This document shows, piece by piece, positions 37,290-49,248 of a stretch of 64,000 nt of DNA. The translations under genes and the position numbers were made by a program. Where the stretch lies: the NCBI GenBank assembly GCA_905250115.1, contig CAJNOI010000229.1, positions 59,455 to 123,454 of the forward strand, read 5' to 3'. Origin of the DNA: Adineta steineri (lineage: Eukaryota > Rotifera > Eurotatoria > Adinetida > Adinetidae). Under the pieces are notes generated by a model that made no database searches, had not been told where the DNA came from, and saw only the letters and a list, made by a program, of their open reading frames with translations. Each line of letters opens with the position of its first letter. The first letter of the stretch is position 1.

Positions 37290-40200
37290 TGAAGGAAACT
37301 TTGATTCTAAGTTTCCAATTTTTTATAGAATAAATAACCAGAAAATAAAAGGAAAAATAAAGTTATATTATTGAAAATCAATGAAAGGAATCGAATAAAT
37401 TTTGATTAAAAAACTCGACTAAATTAATGTTAAATTGTTTATCTTCTGTTATTTTTTGTTAAATTTTACAGAAGAAAAGAAAAGAAAATGTTTCCTAATT
37501 TGAATTGAGTTGAAGATTCTTTGGAAAGAAGTTTTTGTATTTTAGAAAATTCTATTTGTACATTTTTATTTGATGAAAATAATCAAATTGTCTAAAATCG
37601 AAGAGAAAAGAAATGTTTTAGAAAAATTTGATAATAAAAATAGGATAGCAATGTATTTTACTGACTAAGACAAATGCTGAAAAGATTTTTGTTTAATAAA
37701 TTAACAAATTTTGCCGTTTTCCAATTTTGGTGATCCGATTTTAAAAAATATGTTAACAAAAATTGAATTGAAAATTTATTTGATAAAATGAAATCAATGA
37801 ACATTTTTATTTAGATGAAAGCAAAAACAGAAATTACGGAAGAAAAATGAACAAGAAATTGAAATAAAATAAAACGTTGATACTAAAAGTTATGCATGGA
37901 TCCAAAATTCACATTTGACTTTTGATATAAATGAGATTTATTTTATTTTTCAAAAACAAATTGAATTCATTTCAATTTCAAATGAAAAAATTCAACATTT
38001 TCTTTATTCTTGGTTTTGAATAGAAAGTTTCTATGAAAACTTGAGGGTATGGGTGTGGATTTGAGTGTCCCTTGTTGATCTAATAAGAACTCTCACATTC
38101 ACACCTTCGAATAATTAAGAGAAAGAATAAGTTTGTATAATATTCAATTTACTTTTAGATTTTACAGAATTTTCTTGGATTATTATTTCATAAAACAAAT
38201 CAACTCTTCTACGATAGTTTAATTCTTCATCATAATAAAATATTTTAATTTTATCGATTGAATTATTACCGAACGATAGAAAATGCCGTCGTTTTTGAGA
38301 AAGTGTTCAACATTTTGCAATGTTAGTCTCAGTATGATGTTTTCTTCTTCGTTCTCTTCTGCATGTCAATATAGAACAAAAGGAATAAGTGATACACCAC
38401 TTTTACTTATAACAATGTTAATGTGATCATAATTATTCATCATGATGAATAATTTCAAAGGATAATAAAATGATAAGTTTAGTTGATTTTGTTAAATGTG
38501 AATATGACATTACTAATTCTTTTATTTATGTATTCGTTTCTCATAGATTTGATGATATTCATATCATTGAATAATATTTGATGAAGAATTATTCTGAAGA
38601 TCAACAACTACACTTTTCTTATCATTTATCTAATGTGTGAAATAAGAATAAAATCAATTATAGAATATATTTCTGACAGCATATAATATCTTTCAACTAA
38701 ATGCAAAATAATAAAAATATTTTATTGTTGAGGAAGCGTTGTATTTGCTTTGTTAAGGCATGATTTGTGATGTATTCTTAACAAGGATAACATTAAATTT
38801 TGTTTGAAACACTTTGTTTTCACATCCTTCCTACAAACATTTCAATATCATGAACATTTTTTCTCTTTACAGCAAATAATGTCTGGCATTTCATATTAGT
38901 TTTGACAAAGAAAATAGATTCATTGTTTTTATCTATTAATAATTTCACATGTTGTATTTGTTGCAAATATTTCAAAAAAAAGCAAGTTATTCTCATTAAC
39001 ATCATTATGTAGGCGAATAGAGAAAAAAAACTTCATGTTCATTTTTAATAATATATTAAAGAGTTTTTTTGTAATTCAAGTTAATTATTGGAGGATATAA
39101 CTAGAAAGAAGTAAATTGTTTTTATTCAATATTAATCATTAGAAATTAAATGAAATTCTTCTCGTTTTTATTTATTTCATAGCTTTGTAATTATATTTAA
39201 TAGAATCATCTACTATGTTCGACATTACTTAAATTATTAAGTATCAAAAATGGATTCTCAAATGATATCTTTTACTTTATTTTTATGTATTTATTTGATT
39301 TAAAATAAAAATAATAATAATGAGTGAATGCTTCTGATACTTACTGTATATAATCGTTTTTATATGAAATATTTGTAAAAAAAACATCATCTGTCAATGA
39401 AAACAACAAGATTACTTTTGAATAAAATGTTATTAATTGTAAATGACGAAATCTACGAGGTAGCATGTGAAATTAAACTAGTTGAAACAAGAGTTAATTT
39501 CTATAGAAAAACAAAATTCAAAATCAGCACTATGTGAAGGAAATGCAAAGTTTCCGGAGAGAAAAGAATGTATTTTATTATTTTTCATTCAGTTGAAAGT
39601 CTATAGAGTTAAGCTATGACTATATTTTTATTTATCAAATTATTGTCGATAAAATAATTCAGTAATAGATTCAGATGAGTATAAAATATATTGATGAGAG
39701 TGAGGATGAATTAACATCAGAATAAGAGTAATACACTCATCTGTCAAATTATCATTCTCATATTCATTTCAATAAAAAAAAAAGAACGGATTTCATGGTA
39801 TTGTACAAGACTTGACGATTGATATAACTGCTGTTTCCTTTGTGTTCACTTTCTCTACATACATTTTCAATCACAAATTGCGAAATCTATGTCATATTTT
39901 GTTTTTCCAGTAGAAAAATGATTAAAAGAACACAAATAACTTTTCACAGTGTGGAGAGTATTGAAAGACAAATATAATATCCACAATCACTGTGATAGTC
40001 ACATCTAAATGTAATTATTCAAAGAATCTCCATATTTTACATGGCTATGATTGTAATTAAAATCATACTTATAGTTCTCTCTATTCACAAGTCATATCTA
40101 ATAGACGATAACTAAGCGAGGATGAAGTATTAATTATTTTTGTTTTCTTGAATATTCTATTTCGACTTTCAATTAAATCATTTATTCATTCTGGAAATAA

Positions 40201-40849
40201 TTATTGCATACGATAAAATCAAATTAAAACCTATTTCTAATCATAAATATTGTCTAATTCTCAATTTATTTAGAAGAATCGTTATGTATATGTATAGTAG
40301 AACATTTTAACGTCACTTTTTTTTCTTTTTTAGGAAATGTTGCATATCCTTTGAACAGCGCTGATTTTCAATGTTTTTTGTTAACTAATAATTACACTAA
40401 ATGTTGTCTCAAACAATTTCATATTTACAAGAGATAAGAACTATCTGACAAGAGTTTTATTTTTAAAATTATAATTGAAAAAGGAAGTGAGCTGATTGTT
40501 TTTATTGATATATGATGTTTTACATTGACGCGATGATCTACGTCACAAGAGAACTGATTATTTAAGAAAGAGAAAGAGAGAGCATGATAATTCTTTTTTC
40601 TATTTTCTAGTTGAAATTGGAATGAAAAACTTCTAAGATTAGTCGGTAAGGATTATTAGATATTACTTGAAATATAGATTCAAACAATTAACGAGAAACA
40701 CAAATGATTTTTTTGTGGAAAAATATTCAGATAAACAGTTTAGCTTCTTTGTAATTATATTATTAATGAATGAAAATCTATAAATAAAAATGTTTTTTTT
40801 TGTCAATTTTAGATTGTAAAAGCATTAAACTATCAATAAGATATCAACA
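37290..40849. other. Long intergenic region
   Basis: 37290-38040 is the shared NHL 3' flank. It ends in a telomere-like element. From 38110 to 40849 the DNA is very AT-rich; I see no gene, RNA gene or clear repeat except a weak drifted element at about 39690-39770 (GATGAGAGTGAGGATG ... CTCATATTCATT). Confidence 0.5.
38040..38109. repeat. Telomere-like inverted element
   Basis: CTTGAGGGTATGGGTGTGG on the left, CTCTCACATTCACACCTTCG on the right. Confidence 0.6.
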
Positions 40850-41241
40850 ATGATCAACAACAACAGAATAGGAGTTGATAATGATGTAATTTATTGAGAA
40901 AAAAAAAAATTATAAAATATAAGATTTGTTGTTTTTTTGATTATTATAGTCTGAAACGGTTACTTCGAATGTAGCTCGACCAAAAAAATTGTATGTATCT
41001 TATGAATTGTAGACAATAATAAAAAAGATTTATTATTCTAGATGTGAATATGTGAAAAGCAGAAAAGTGATGTGCATCACATTTATTATTATTGTGCTTG
41101 CTATAATTATAACAATTTCAATTGTTATCTGCAAAACAAAAAAAACAAACAGTGAAGAAATGTCAATAACAGAAGAAACAACAATTGAAACAACAGAAGA
41201 AACAGCAATTGAAATAACAGAAAAAATAGAAATAACAATAG
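40850..41241 (+). pseudogene. 5' part of a type II membrane, Thr/Glu-stalk gene
   Basis: Three exons, 40850-40885, 40950-40990 and 41042-41241, join in frame. They encode an N-terminus MINNNRIGVDND, a basic patch (KSRKVMC), one membrane segment (ITFIIIVLAIIITISIVI) and an acidic/Thr stalk (EETTIETTEETAIEI). Phase and layout match the mucin-lectin gene at 13485. The last exon ends in a phase-1 donor; the next stalk-like block (about 42607-42647, SPTTSTSTTTSTTPS) fits that phase, but its acceptor reads GG instead of AG. No outer domain follows within 1.9 kb. I judge it a truncated or broken paralogue. Confidence 0.5.
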
Positions 41242-41337
41242 GTAGTTAAAATGAGATAATTATTTATTTTGAAGTTAATATACGATAAATTGTTCCAAAT
41301 GACCGAAGTAGAACTTCATTGTTTATCATAACTAGAA

Positions 41338-41512
41338 ATGTACCGAGCCCGAGAGGCTCGGGCTTGGTCAGGCTCGGAGCTCGGGGCTGGATCGTGATCA
41401 GGGCTCGGTCAAGCTCGGGGTGGATCAGGATCAGGGCTCAGTCAGGCTCGGAGTGGATCAGGATCAGGGCTCGGTCAGGCTCGGGGTGGATCAGGATCAG
41501 GGCTCGGTACAT
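41338..41512. mobile_element. Small inverted-repeat element with a 33-bp minisatellite core
   Basis: The ends ATGTACCGAGCCC (41338-41350) and GGGCTCGGTACAT (41500-41512) are exact reverse complements. Inside are about three copies of a 33-bp GC-rich unit with GGCTCGGTCAGGCTCGG and GGTGGATCAGGATCA. The element stands out as a GC-rich island in AT-rich DNA. No target duplication is clear. It sits in the intron or flank of the broken stalk gene. Confidence 0.7.
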
Positions 41513-43600
41513 CCCCAATCATAACAACTTATACATGATACTTCTAAGCAACAATATCAAAAATTGTTCTAACATTCATAATGGAATTTTTAGCATGTGG
41601 AAGAATATTTATTAAGAATAAGTCTCTAAGAAAATCAAATATCAATGATGATTCGACATCTCAGATTTCGTTTAATATTTTTTGTATGTCATAGATAGTA
41701 GTAACGTTAGTATTAGCTGAGATTTCCAGCTCGCTTGTATGACTCCTTCCTACACGAATAAACACAACATGAGCGGAATTTTCGATATTTGTTTGTGATT
41801 GATAGATTTGTTTTCACTCCATCACATCCTCACACAGACTATCAGAGTTTATATAGTCTACAGAACATTCCATGTGAACAAAAAATACAATTAGTTTGTG
41901 TAGTTATTATTGTTTATTATCTTGCTGGAATGAAAATCTGGAAAGTTTTCTCATCATAGGCCTTATTTAGTAATTTCAATTATTTCTGAGAGATATCGAG
42001 TTTCCTAATAAATTAAATTGAAGAACAAAACATGTAACTAAACCCATCACCCGAAAGCAAACCTTTTTGAGTTGAACTGTTTGTTTCGAGAGTTATCTTT
42101 CGAATTCCACTTTGAAAATATCCAGGTAAACGAGATATCTGTGGGATTTGAAATGGCCCTATTCAAACTAAAGAATCAATACAGGGTGTAGGTGTGGGTG
42201 CAAGTAGTGTAATGTAATTCCACATCTACAACCATACCCTAATTTTCTAGCCGGAATGTTGTCTTGAATAAAAATGAAATATTTCAAGAATAGTAGGAGT
42301 ATACAAATGTTATATGAGTTAATTTCTACAATTCTGCCAATGTTTCATTATTAAACTTATAAAAAATGTAAAATGAGTTGTCAAAATTATTATAGTAGAG
42401 ATGTGCTTAAAGTAAAGATTATAGAATTGCAATTATAACGTAGGGCACCTAAAGGTTTTCGATGTTATTATACTGCACTAATAGTTACACTCGATAGATT
42501 GTTAGAGGAGAAGAAGAAGAGGAGGACGAAAGAAATTAGGAATAAAGCCTTATCCAATCATTTAGTCTCTTTCTAAATTCATTTTTGTAATCTGGAATCA
42601 CCTACTACATCAACTTCAACAACAACATCAACAACACCATCAAGTTAGTAATATGCTGGATGATTTGTATAGCCTAAACTATGAGTATCACAAATGACCA
42701 AATCTAAAAATTTTGATTTTATCTGTCTAGTGTTCCTCATCTAGATCTAGAACATCAGAGAACTTTGTATGAGGGCTAGAAACAGGATCAAATTTTAATG
42801 ACTTAATTTCATTTACAAATAGTCAAATATTAGATATGTCAATTGATTTCGACGGTATCATGCTAATATGTTGTCGATAAAAAGATTCTCACATGGTAGA
42901 ATTCAATGATCACTTTAGAAACTCCTCATTACATTGGAAAAAGTTAATAATGATAGATACTATGACTAAATAAAGTCAGATAACGTCATTGCTTGTAAAT
43001 ATAACATAGAAGATAATTGAAAATATCCATCCAAATGAAAAGAGATTTGCCTTCTATCTGATCCCAATGTTATGAGTACTATCATGCATCAACCAGATCA
43101 TGTAAGAAATGTAATATTGATTGAGTCATTTTTGAAGACTTATGTCCAGTACTATTTGTAGTTATTACCATTTCTCGTAGGATACTGTCAGTACGAATCT
43201 ATTACAAGTACCATCTCTATCAATTAGTCACATTAAAATTTAGGCAAATTCGCATATTAAACATTTCTGGCTGATCATAGTTGTTTATTTGAGAGCAGAA
43301 GTAAATCCAAGAAAAATTCTCTTTCATAACGGACACAGTAGATTTTAATCTATATTTATTCTTGATATGGTCAGTTTTAATCTAGTTTATCGGTATGATT
43401 ATACACGTAGAAGTATCAGTTGATATGAACACCTAATCTCATGTTTCAAGTAGCATTTAGATAGAATTGACGTATTCAAAAGAAATCGTAGTTGGATAAA
43501 ATACTAACTTAATACTCGAGAAACACATCTTTCATAAACATCGATTTTTTCATGAAAATAATATGAGCATTATATTCACTCATGCACAGGCACATTCATT
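41513..43600. other. Intergenic or intronic region
   Basis: Contains a telomere-like element at 42183 and a Thr/Ser-coding block at about 42607-42647 probably left from the gene at 40850. The rest is AT-rich with no supported gene. Confidence 0.4.
42183..42240. repeat. Telomere-like inverted element
   Basis: AGGGTGTAGGTGTGGGTG on the left, CCACATCTACAACCATACCC on the right. Confidence 0.6.
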
Positions 43601-43601
43601 C

Positions 43602-44442
43602 CAGTGGCGAAGCCAGGGTTTTGAGCTAGGAAAGGGGGCCGGTTCAGCCGCCGGAACCGTTTTAGTCCATCTTAGGAAGTATAATTTTTTTACGCAACCA
43701 GTGTAAATTTTCTTTTTCATATTTTCATACTTGGTTGGATAGAGCTCGTCGAGTTGGGTAAGAATTGGTTAGTTTTTATATTTTTTCCAAAGTACTGAAA
43801 GACTCATTTTCTTGAAAACAAATATTAAAAAAAGCTCATCTTTTAATGTTTTTTTCCAATTTTAGAGAGCTTTTACACTTCTTCGGACTATGATAATAAC
43901 ATATTTAGATTTATCGTGAAAAACTGCATCGATCTGACCCTTTTTTGATATTCCTTACTGAAAATATGCTTATAAAATAAAGGGATTCAAAATTGAAAAA
44001 AAACATTAAAAGATGAGTTTTTTCTAATATTTTTTTCAAGAAAATGAGTCTTGTAGCACTTCGCAAAAAAATCGAAATTTGTCAACAAAAACCTTTGGAA
44101 AAACTACAAAACTGACCTATTCTTACTCAGCTCGACGAGCTCTATCCAACCATGTGTGCAAAAGCGAAAAAAACTTTCGCTTTAATTTTGTATTGTTTGC
44201 ACCTTACGTTATCAAATGAGTGAAATATGAAACTGAGAGATCTTTAGAATCTAGATGAAGTTCATATTAAATGTGTTTTTATTTGTTTAAAAATTACATA
44301 TGAATTCTACACAATAAGGTATATTTCATACAGTATTCCACTATAAAGAGTAATAAGATTTTATATCAGAAAAACATATTTTTCAAAATCTTGCTTTGAG
44401 AGGGGGTGGTTGAGTGCCCTCCTTCCCCCGACTCTGTCACTG
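43602..44442. mobile_element. hAT-like foldback element with long inverted arms
   Basis: The left end CAGTGGCGAAGCCAGGG and the right end, read in reverse as CAGTGACAGAGTCGGGGG, are alike and of hAT form. Inside, a left arm (about 43735-43865: GGATAGAGCTCGTCGAG, then CTCATTTTCTTGAAAA, then CTCATCTTTTAATG) is repeated in reverse in a right arm (about 43995-44155). CATTCATT and GTTTCATT flank it, a possible 6-of-8 target duplication. No transposase is encoded, so it is non-autonomous. It ends 134 bp before NHL copy D and may have split that gene from its 5' exon. Confidence 0.7.
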
Positions 44443-44576
44443 GTTTCATTTACAATTCAACTTCAACAAAAAACTAACTCAAAGTTTCATTGAAAAATAA
44501 TCTTTTCTTTTTTTTTCGTCGATAAACAATAATTTTCTTCTTTCCATCAAAATTTTTTGTTTGCATTCTTTTCTAG

Positions 44577-45460
44577 AACCGAAATTTGACAAATGGAAAC
44601 AAAATGCCATCACTGTGGCTGGTGGAAATGGACAAGGACAAGAATTAAATCAACTCTATGACCCTGGTGGGGTCTTTATTGATCAAAAAAAAAATATTTT
44701 CATTGCTGATTTTAACAATCATCGTATTGTTGAATGGAAATATAATGCAAAAGAAGGACTAATCATTGCAGGTGGAAATGAACAAGGAAATCGAATGGAT
44801 CAATTAGATCGACCAACAGATGTAATTGTTGATCAACAAACTCATTTGATTATCATTGCTGATTGGGGTAACAGACGAGTGATTCAATGGTTGAATCAAA
44901 AGCAACAAATTCTCATTGACAATATTGGCTGTTTTGGTTTGGCAATGGATAAACATGGATTTCTTTATGTTTCTGATACGGTGAAGAATGAAGTAAGACG
45001 ATGGAAAATGGGAAAATATAACAACGAAGGAGTTGTAGTAGCAGGTGGAAATGATAGAGGAAATCGACTCAATCAACTCAGTTCTCCTATTTTTATCTTT
45101 GTTGATGAAGATCAATCTGTTTATGTATCTGATATGCACAATTATCGTGTGATGAAATGGAAAAATCATGCAGAAGAAGGAACAATTGTGGCTGGAGGAA
45201 GGCTTAATCAATTGGGTGAATCTCAAGGGGTAATTATTGATGATTTGGGTCAAATATATGTGGCAGATTTTTATAATCATCGAGTAATGCGTTGGTGTGA
45301 AGGAAAAGAAGAAGGTGAAACTGTTGTTGGTGGAAATGGTAAAGGAGATCAATCAAATCAATTGGATAGTCCCGGTGATTTATCTTTTGATGATGAAGGA
45401 AATCTTTATGTTGTTGATGGAAGAAATCATCGGATTCAAAAATTTGAAGTAACTTCGTGA
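44577..45460 (+). CDS. NHL-repeat exon, copy D (5' end missing)
   Basis: After the acceptor TTCTTTTCTAG (ending at 44576) the frame encodes 293 residues (EPKFDKWKQNAITVAGG onward) to TGA 45458, with six NHL blades; the fifth is shortened (VAGGRLNQL lacks the usual NGxG spacer). There is no in-frame ATG before the first blade and no B-box exon in the sequence upstream, which is filled by a foldback element. Probably an orphan exon, though the frame is clean. Confidence 0.6.
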
Positions 45461-46168
45461 ATGAAATGTTAATTTTGAAAGAAAGTAAAAAGAAATTTAT
45501 CGAATAAATAATCGAGAAATAAAAGAAAAAATAAAGTTTGAGGATTTAAGTAAGGTGTGTGGGCGTAGATCTGAATATCTGATATACATGAAAAGCATAT
45601 CAACACCCACCCTCTTGAACGACATAAAAGTTCTAAATATGATTTATGATTATATCTAAATCATTCTTGTACTTTTTTCTTCTATATGTTAAATACCTAC
45701 GTGCATATTCTAATCTTTTATGATTGATGAATCTAGAGGAAAACTGTGATTTTAATTTTCCTAACGTTATTAAAAATATTTTCATTTATTAAGTTTGTGA
45801 TGAATAATAACCAAATAGACAAACTTTTTTCTTTTATTTTATACACTTCCAACTTTGTTTTACTTCATTTTGATTCAAAGCCGACTTAAGTAATTGTTTG
45901 ATTTTAAAAGCTCTTACATCTTCATGATATGATTCTGTATACTACAATAAATTTAACACTTTCCAAAGATTTGTATCATATGCTCAAATATTTATATATA
46001 CAGGATTAAAAATTTCAAATAAAATAATCCACTTTTTACTCAAATGATAAATATTTATGCAAGACACTATAGATAGTAATGAATTACAATCTTCTTCTTA
46101 TGTCTATTGAATAAATTAAAGATTTATTTAAAAGTCTATGTGTTTATTTGAGAAAGATTGATAGAGTT
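45461..46168. other. Intergenic region
   Basis: About 80 bp of NHL 3' flank, a telomere-like element and AT-rich DNA up to the 3' end of the glutathione transferase gene. Confidence 0.5.
45553..45617. repeat. Telomere-like inverted element
   Basis: AAGGTGTGTGGGCGTAG on the left, CAACACCCACCCTCTTG on the right, 93 bp after the stop of NHL copy D. Confidence 0.6.
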
Positions 46169-47044
46169 CTATTGAAAATCAAATTGTGGTTTTCCTTGTT
46201 TATAACCTTCCAAAAATTTCTTTAGTAATGCGGCAGGAACTTTGATTTTTTGAACAGCTTCATTTGCTTCCATTGCATTAACCCATGCGGCCAGTTTAGA
46301 TAATTTTCCATCAGAATTAAATTCAAAACCTGCTTCACCCAAAAATTGAAAACGTTCAAACCATGGCCATAACATATAATCGATCATGGCTGGTTTTGAT
46401 CCACCAAAAAATGTATTTGTAAGTGCTTCTTCATATATTTTTAAGTTTTCATTTAAATCTTCAACACCTTGCTTAGGATCTTCTCGCATAATTTTATAAA
46501 ATGCAGTTGTAATCTAAAAAAAAAAAGAAGATCTATATTGAAATAAAAGTATAATTTGTTTTTACTTACACCGCTGTATCTGTCAATTAAAACACGATGT
46601 TTAGCTTTTAGATATGGATCAGTTGGTTGAAGACGATTTTGTGAATTTGTTTCATCAACATAATCACTGACAATAAGTGATTCAGGTATAAATTTCGTTT
46701 CTTTTGAATCATGATCAATCCATTCTAAACCTGGAACTTGTCCAGGTGCATTCTTTTTTAAATACCATTCTGGTTTATCAACAAGATTGATATTTATTTC
46801 TTCATATCTAGAATAATTTCATAGATATTACGACTGATTAAATAGAAAAGAAACTTACGGAATATTTTTAGCGGCTAAGACAAGTCTAGCGCGTTGTGCA
46901 TATGGACAAAATTGCATACTATATAATCGTAATTGATTTTCTTTTAATGGTGGACATTCCGAACCTATTTAAAACTAAGTAAAATGAATGATTAGGAGTT
47001 TATATATATATACCGGAACTAAGATGTTTTGGGTAACTTGGCAT
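46169..47044 (-). CDS. Omega-class glutathione S-transferase
   Basis: Exons 47044-47014, 46964-46859, 46807-46570 and 46513-46169 join in frame to 239 aa, the usual length for omega GSTs; introns are 49, 51 and 56 nt. The N-terminal thioredoxin-like domain has the omega signature [15 protein letters not shown], with the catalytic Cys in place of Ser or Tyr, followed by the GSH-binding PGQVPGLEW and the [11 protein letters not shown] loop. The C-terminal helical domain includes [15 protein letters not shown]. Omega enzymes carry out thiol transfer and dehydroascorbate or methylarsonate reduction in the cytosol. It appears intact. Confidence 0.9.
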
Positions 47045-48527
47045 TGTTAATAAAAATCTAAAATGTTGTTTAAAAATTAATAAAATATACTAAACGAAAC
47101 TTTTTTCTTTTTATTTATATGCCTTCACAAATATGCATCGTCATGATGTCTTGCATATTTTTTTTTTTTGATAAAAATAAATCATTACCAGACACTTTGT
47201 TAGATGCATGACTCTGACAAGTCGTTAAGTTAAGAACACAGTAAAACATGAACTTTGTACTGACAGTAGAAAAAATGCATGATCATACTCAGGTATTCTA
47301 TGAATAAACTCTATTAATTCTTTTATCATTGATTGATTTGAGTAGATTTTACTTATAGAATTGCTACAGTATATCATTTAAAAAGTATTTTTATAAAAAT
47401 ATTAATAGAAACATATTATGATAAGGTCTTTGAATAGCTAAGATTTATAACGAACAAGAAGTTGACATAGAAATATCAATATTGTTCATAGGTGTCGTAT
47501 TCGATCATATATGAATAATATCTTTCATTCGTTCATCATCTTACCTTTCAATTCTAAGAATTAAACTTGTTATCCATTCTTTTTGAATGTATGAATACCT
47601 TTTTTGCAATAATTTATGCATTTAAACCAAACATAGACTAATAATTACAAGACTATTATCAATACAATAACTCAATAAAAATAGTAGCATAAATTTATTT
47701 TAAAAGATAATAATATATGATTAAACTTAAGATTTGAAAATATCAATTCAACCGTTTATCTTCAATGCGAGATTCATATAAAGTTGTCTTATAAACTGTT
47801 TTCAACATGAAGAATTTGAAGAAAAAGTCTTAACAAATTCTTTAAAAGAAGAGCAACCGTTGAACGAACAGGTGATATACTATTTTACGGTTGTTTTTTC
47901 ACGTAGCAAAAGAAATTTGAGTAAAAAAATATCAGAACGAATGCATTGATATATTATCGACATTTTATTCTTTTAAGAACTCAAAGGTGTATTTGGCATA
48001 GTCATCGAAAACAACTTCTTTTCGATATTAAACAATAATTTCTAATTGAAAGATAAAAGAAATATTTCTGCTTGCAGAGAATGTGTAGTTCTTTTTGATA
48101 TTTATGAGAAGTGTGGGTGTGGATATGAGCAGAATACAACAACAGACACACCCACACTCTGACAGCACACGTCGAATTTTCATCCTTTACAATGCACCCT
48201 AAAATTTAATTCATCTTACATTTCTGAATTAAAAGTTCTGCTATCGTGAAACATGGTCATCGAAAATGTATGACATTTAGAAATTCAAAATAGATATTCA
48301 CTCACAACCACACACTGAAAGCTTCGTAACTACTGAGAGCAACAAACCAATTCTCCGAATATACATCAAATGTATATTCACCTGACTAATATTCACATAT
48401 AGGTAGTAATGCATTATTCGTATCTTTGCATGATAAAACGATAAGGACAGTGTCTACTTTCATCAGAAAGAATATTTACGCGTTATTTGTGTTTTTCTTT
48501 TTAGTTAGAAACTCAGCGAGTGTAATA
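47045..48527. other. Divergent spacer
   Basis: AT-rich region between the GST and the 3CxxC gene, which are transcribed away from each other. One telomere-like element at 48111. The frame of the 3CxxC gene is open back to 48426 but that part does not look coding. Confidence 0.5.
48111..48160. repeat. Telomere-like inverted element
   Basis: GTGTGGGTGTGGATATG on the left, CAGACACACCCACACTCTG on the right. Confidence 0.65.
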
Positions 48528-49112
48528 ATGACGCAGTACAAATGGTTTATTCCCATTGAATCAATGTTTTATGAAGCTTTATATTATTATTACATTCATA
48601 ACTGGGGTATTGAACCAATGCCTAGCAATGTCAATACACAGAAAGAAGCTTTAATTCGAAATGGAAAAAATTGGCCATTTCGCACACATAATACGAAAGC
48701 GAGGTTAGTATCGATTTTGTTCTAGACATTATTAGTTTTTTTCGTCAAATACAGATATACATGTCATAATTGTAAGAAATCGTGGAAATCATCTCATACA
48801 ACGATGATTTGGAGGGCTCATCGAGAGACAAGTATTGTTCAAATTCGTGTCGAAAAACAAGGCTGTCAAAGATGCAATAGAAAATGTCAGGTATCTAGCA
48901 TTGACGAAGAGGAACTAGAAATTGCTTTAGATTGGATGTGCATCTGGATCCTGGATATTTTTTATGGAGTCAAAAATGAAGACACCAATGAGGATCGTGA
49001 TAAACCCGACGAAACAGATGAATCAAAAGCCCCACATGATTCTGTCCGTTGTGAAGCTGGAACGAAAGGCACATGCAGAAAATGCAACGAATTAAAAAAA
49101 AAGCATCGTTAA
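48528..49112 (+). CDS. 3CxxC-type zinc protein, receptor-transporter-like
   Basis: Exons 48528-48703 and 48755-49112 (51-nt intron) encode 177 aa. After a Trp/Tyr-rich N-terminus (FYEALYYYYIHNWG) comes a zinc-binding core with CHNCKKSWKSSHT and, about 30 residues on, VEKQGCQRCNRKCQ; a third CxxC (TCRKCN) is near the basic C-terminus. This order and the W-x-S spacing fit the zf-3CxxC family, whose vertebrate members (RTP1-4) help receptors reach the surface or act in antiviral responses. There is no C-terminal membrane segment, unlike RTPs, so the protein is probably soluble. An acidic Asp/Glu-rich linker lies between the core and the last CxxC. Confidence 0.6.
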
Positions 49113-49248
49113 TTTTTACTTTTATTTCTTGTAAACCAGATCGAATAAAATATAACAACATATATTGTGCATTTCTTCTCAAATATAGGGATCCTCGTAT
49201 GCAATTTTAAAGACTCGTTTTTATTAATTCTTTTTATTTCAATCAAAT

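Noticed and set aside
41319..41615. 98-codon Arg/Ser/Gly-rich ORF
   Set aside because: Comes from the 33-bp minisatellite, whose unit is a multiple of three; no start context or homology.
44804..45352. 182-codon minus-strand ORF
   Set aside because: Shadow of NHL copy D on the other strand.
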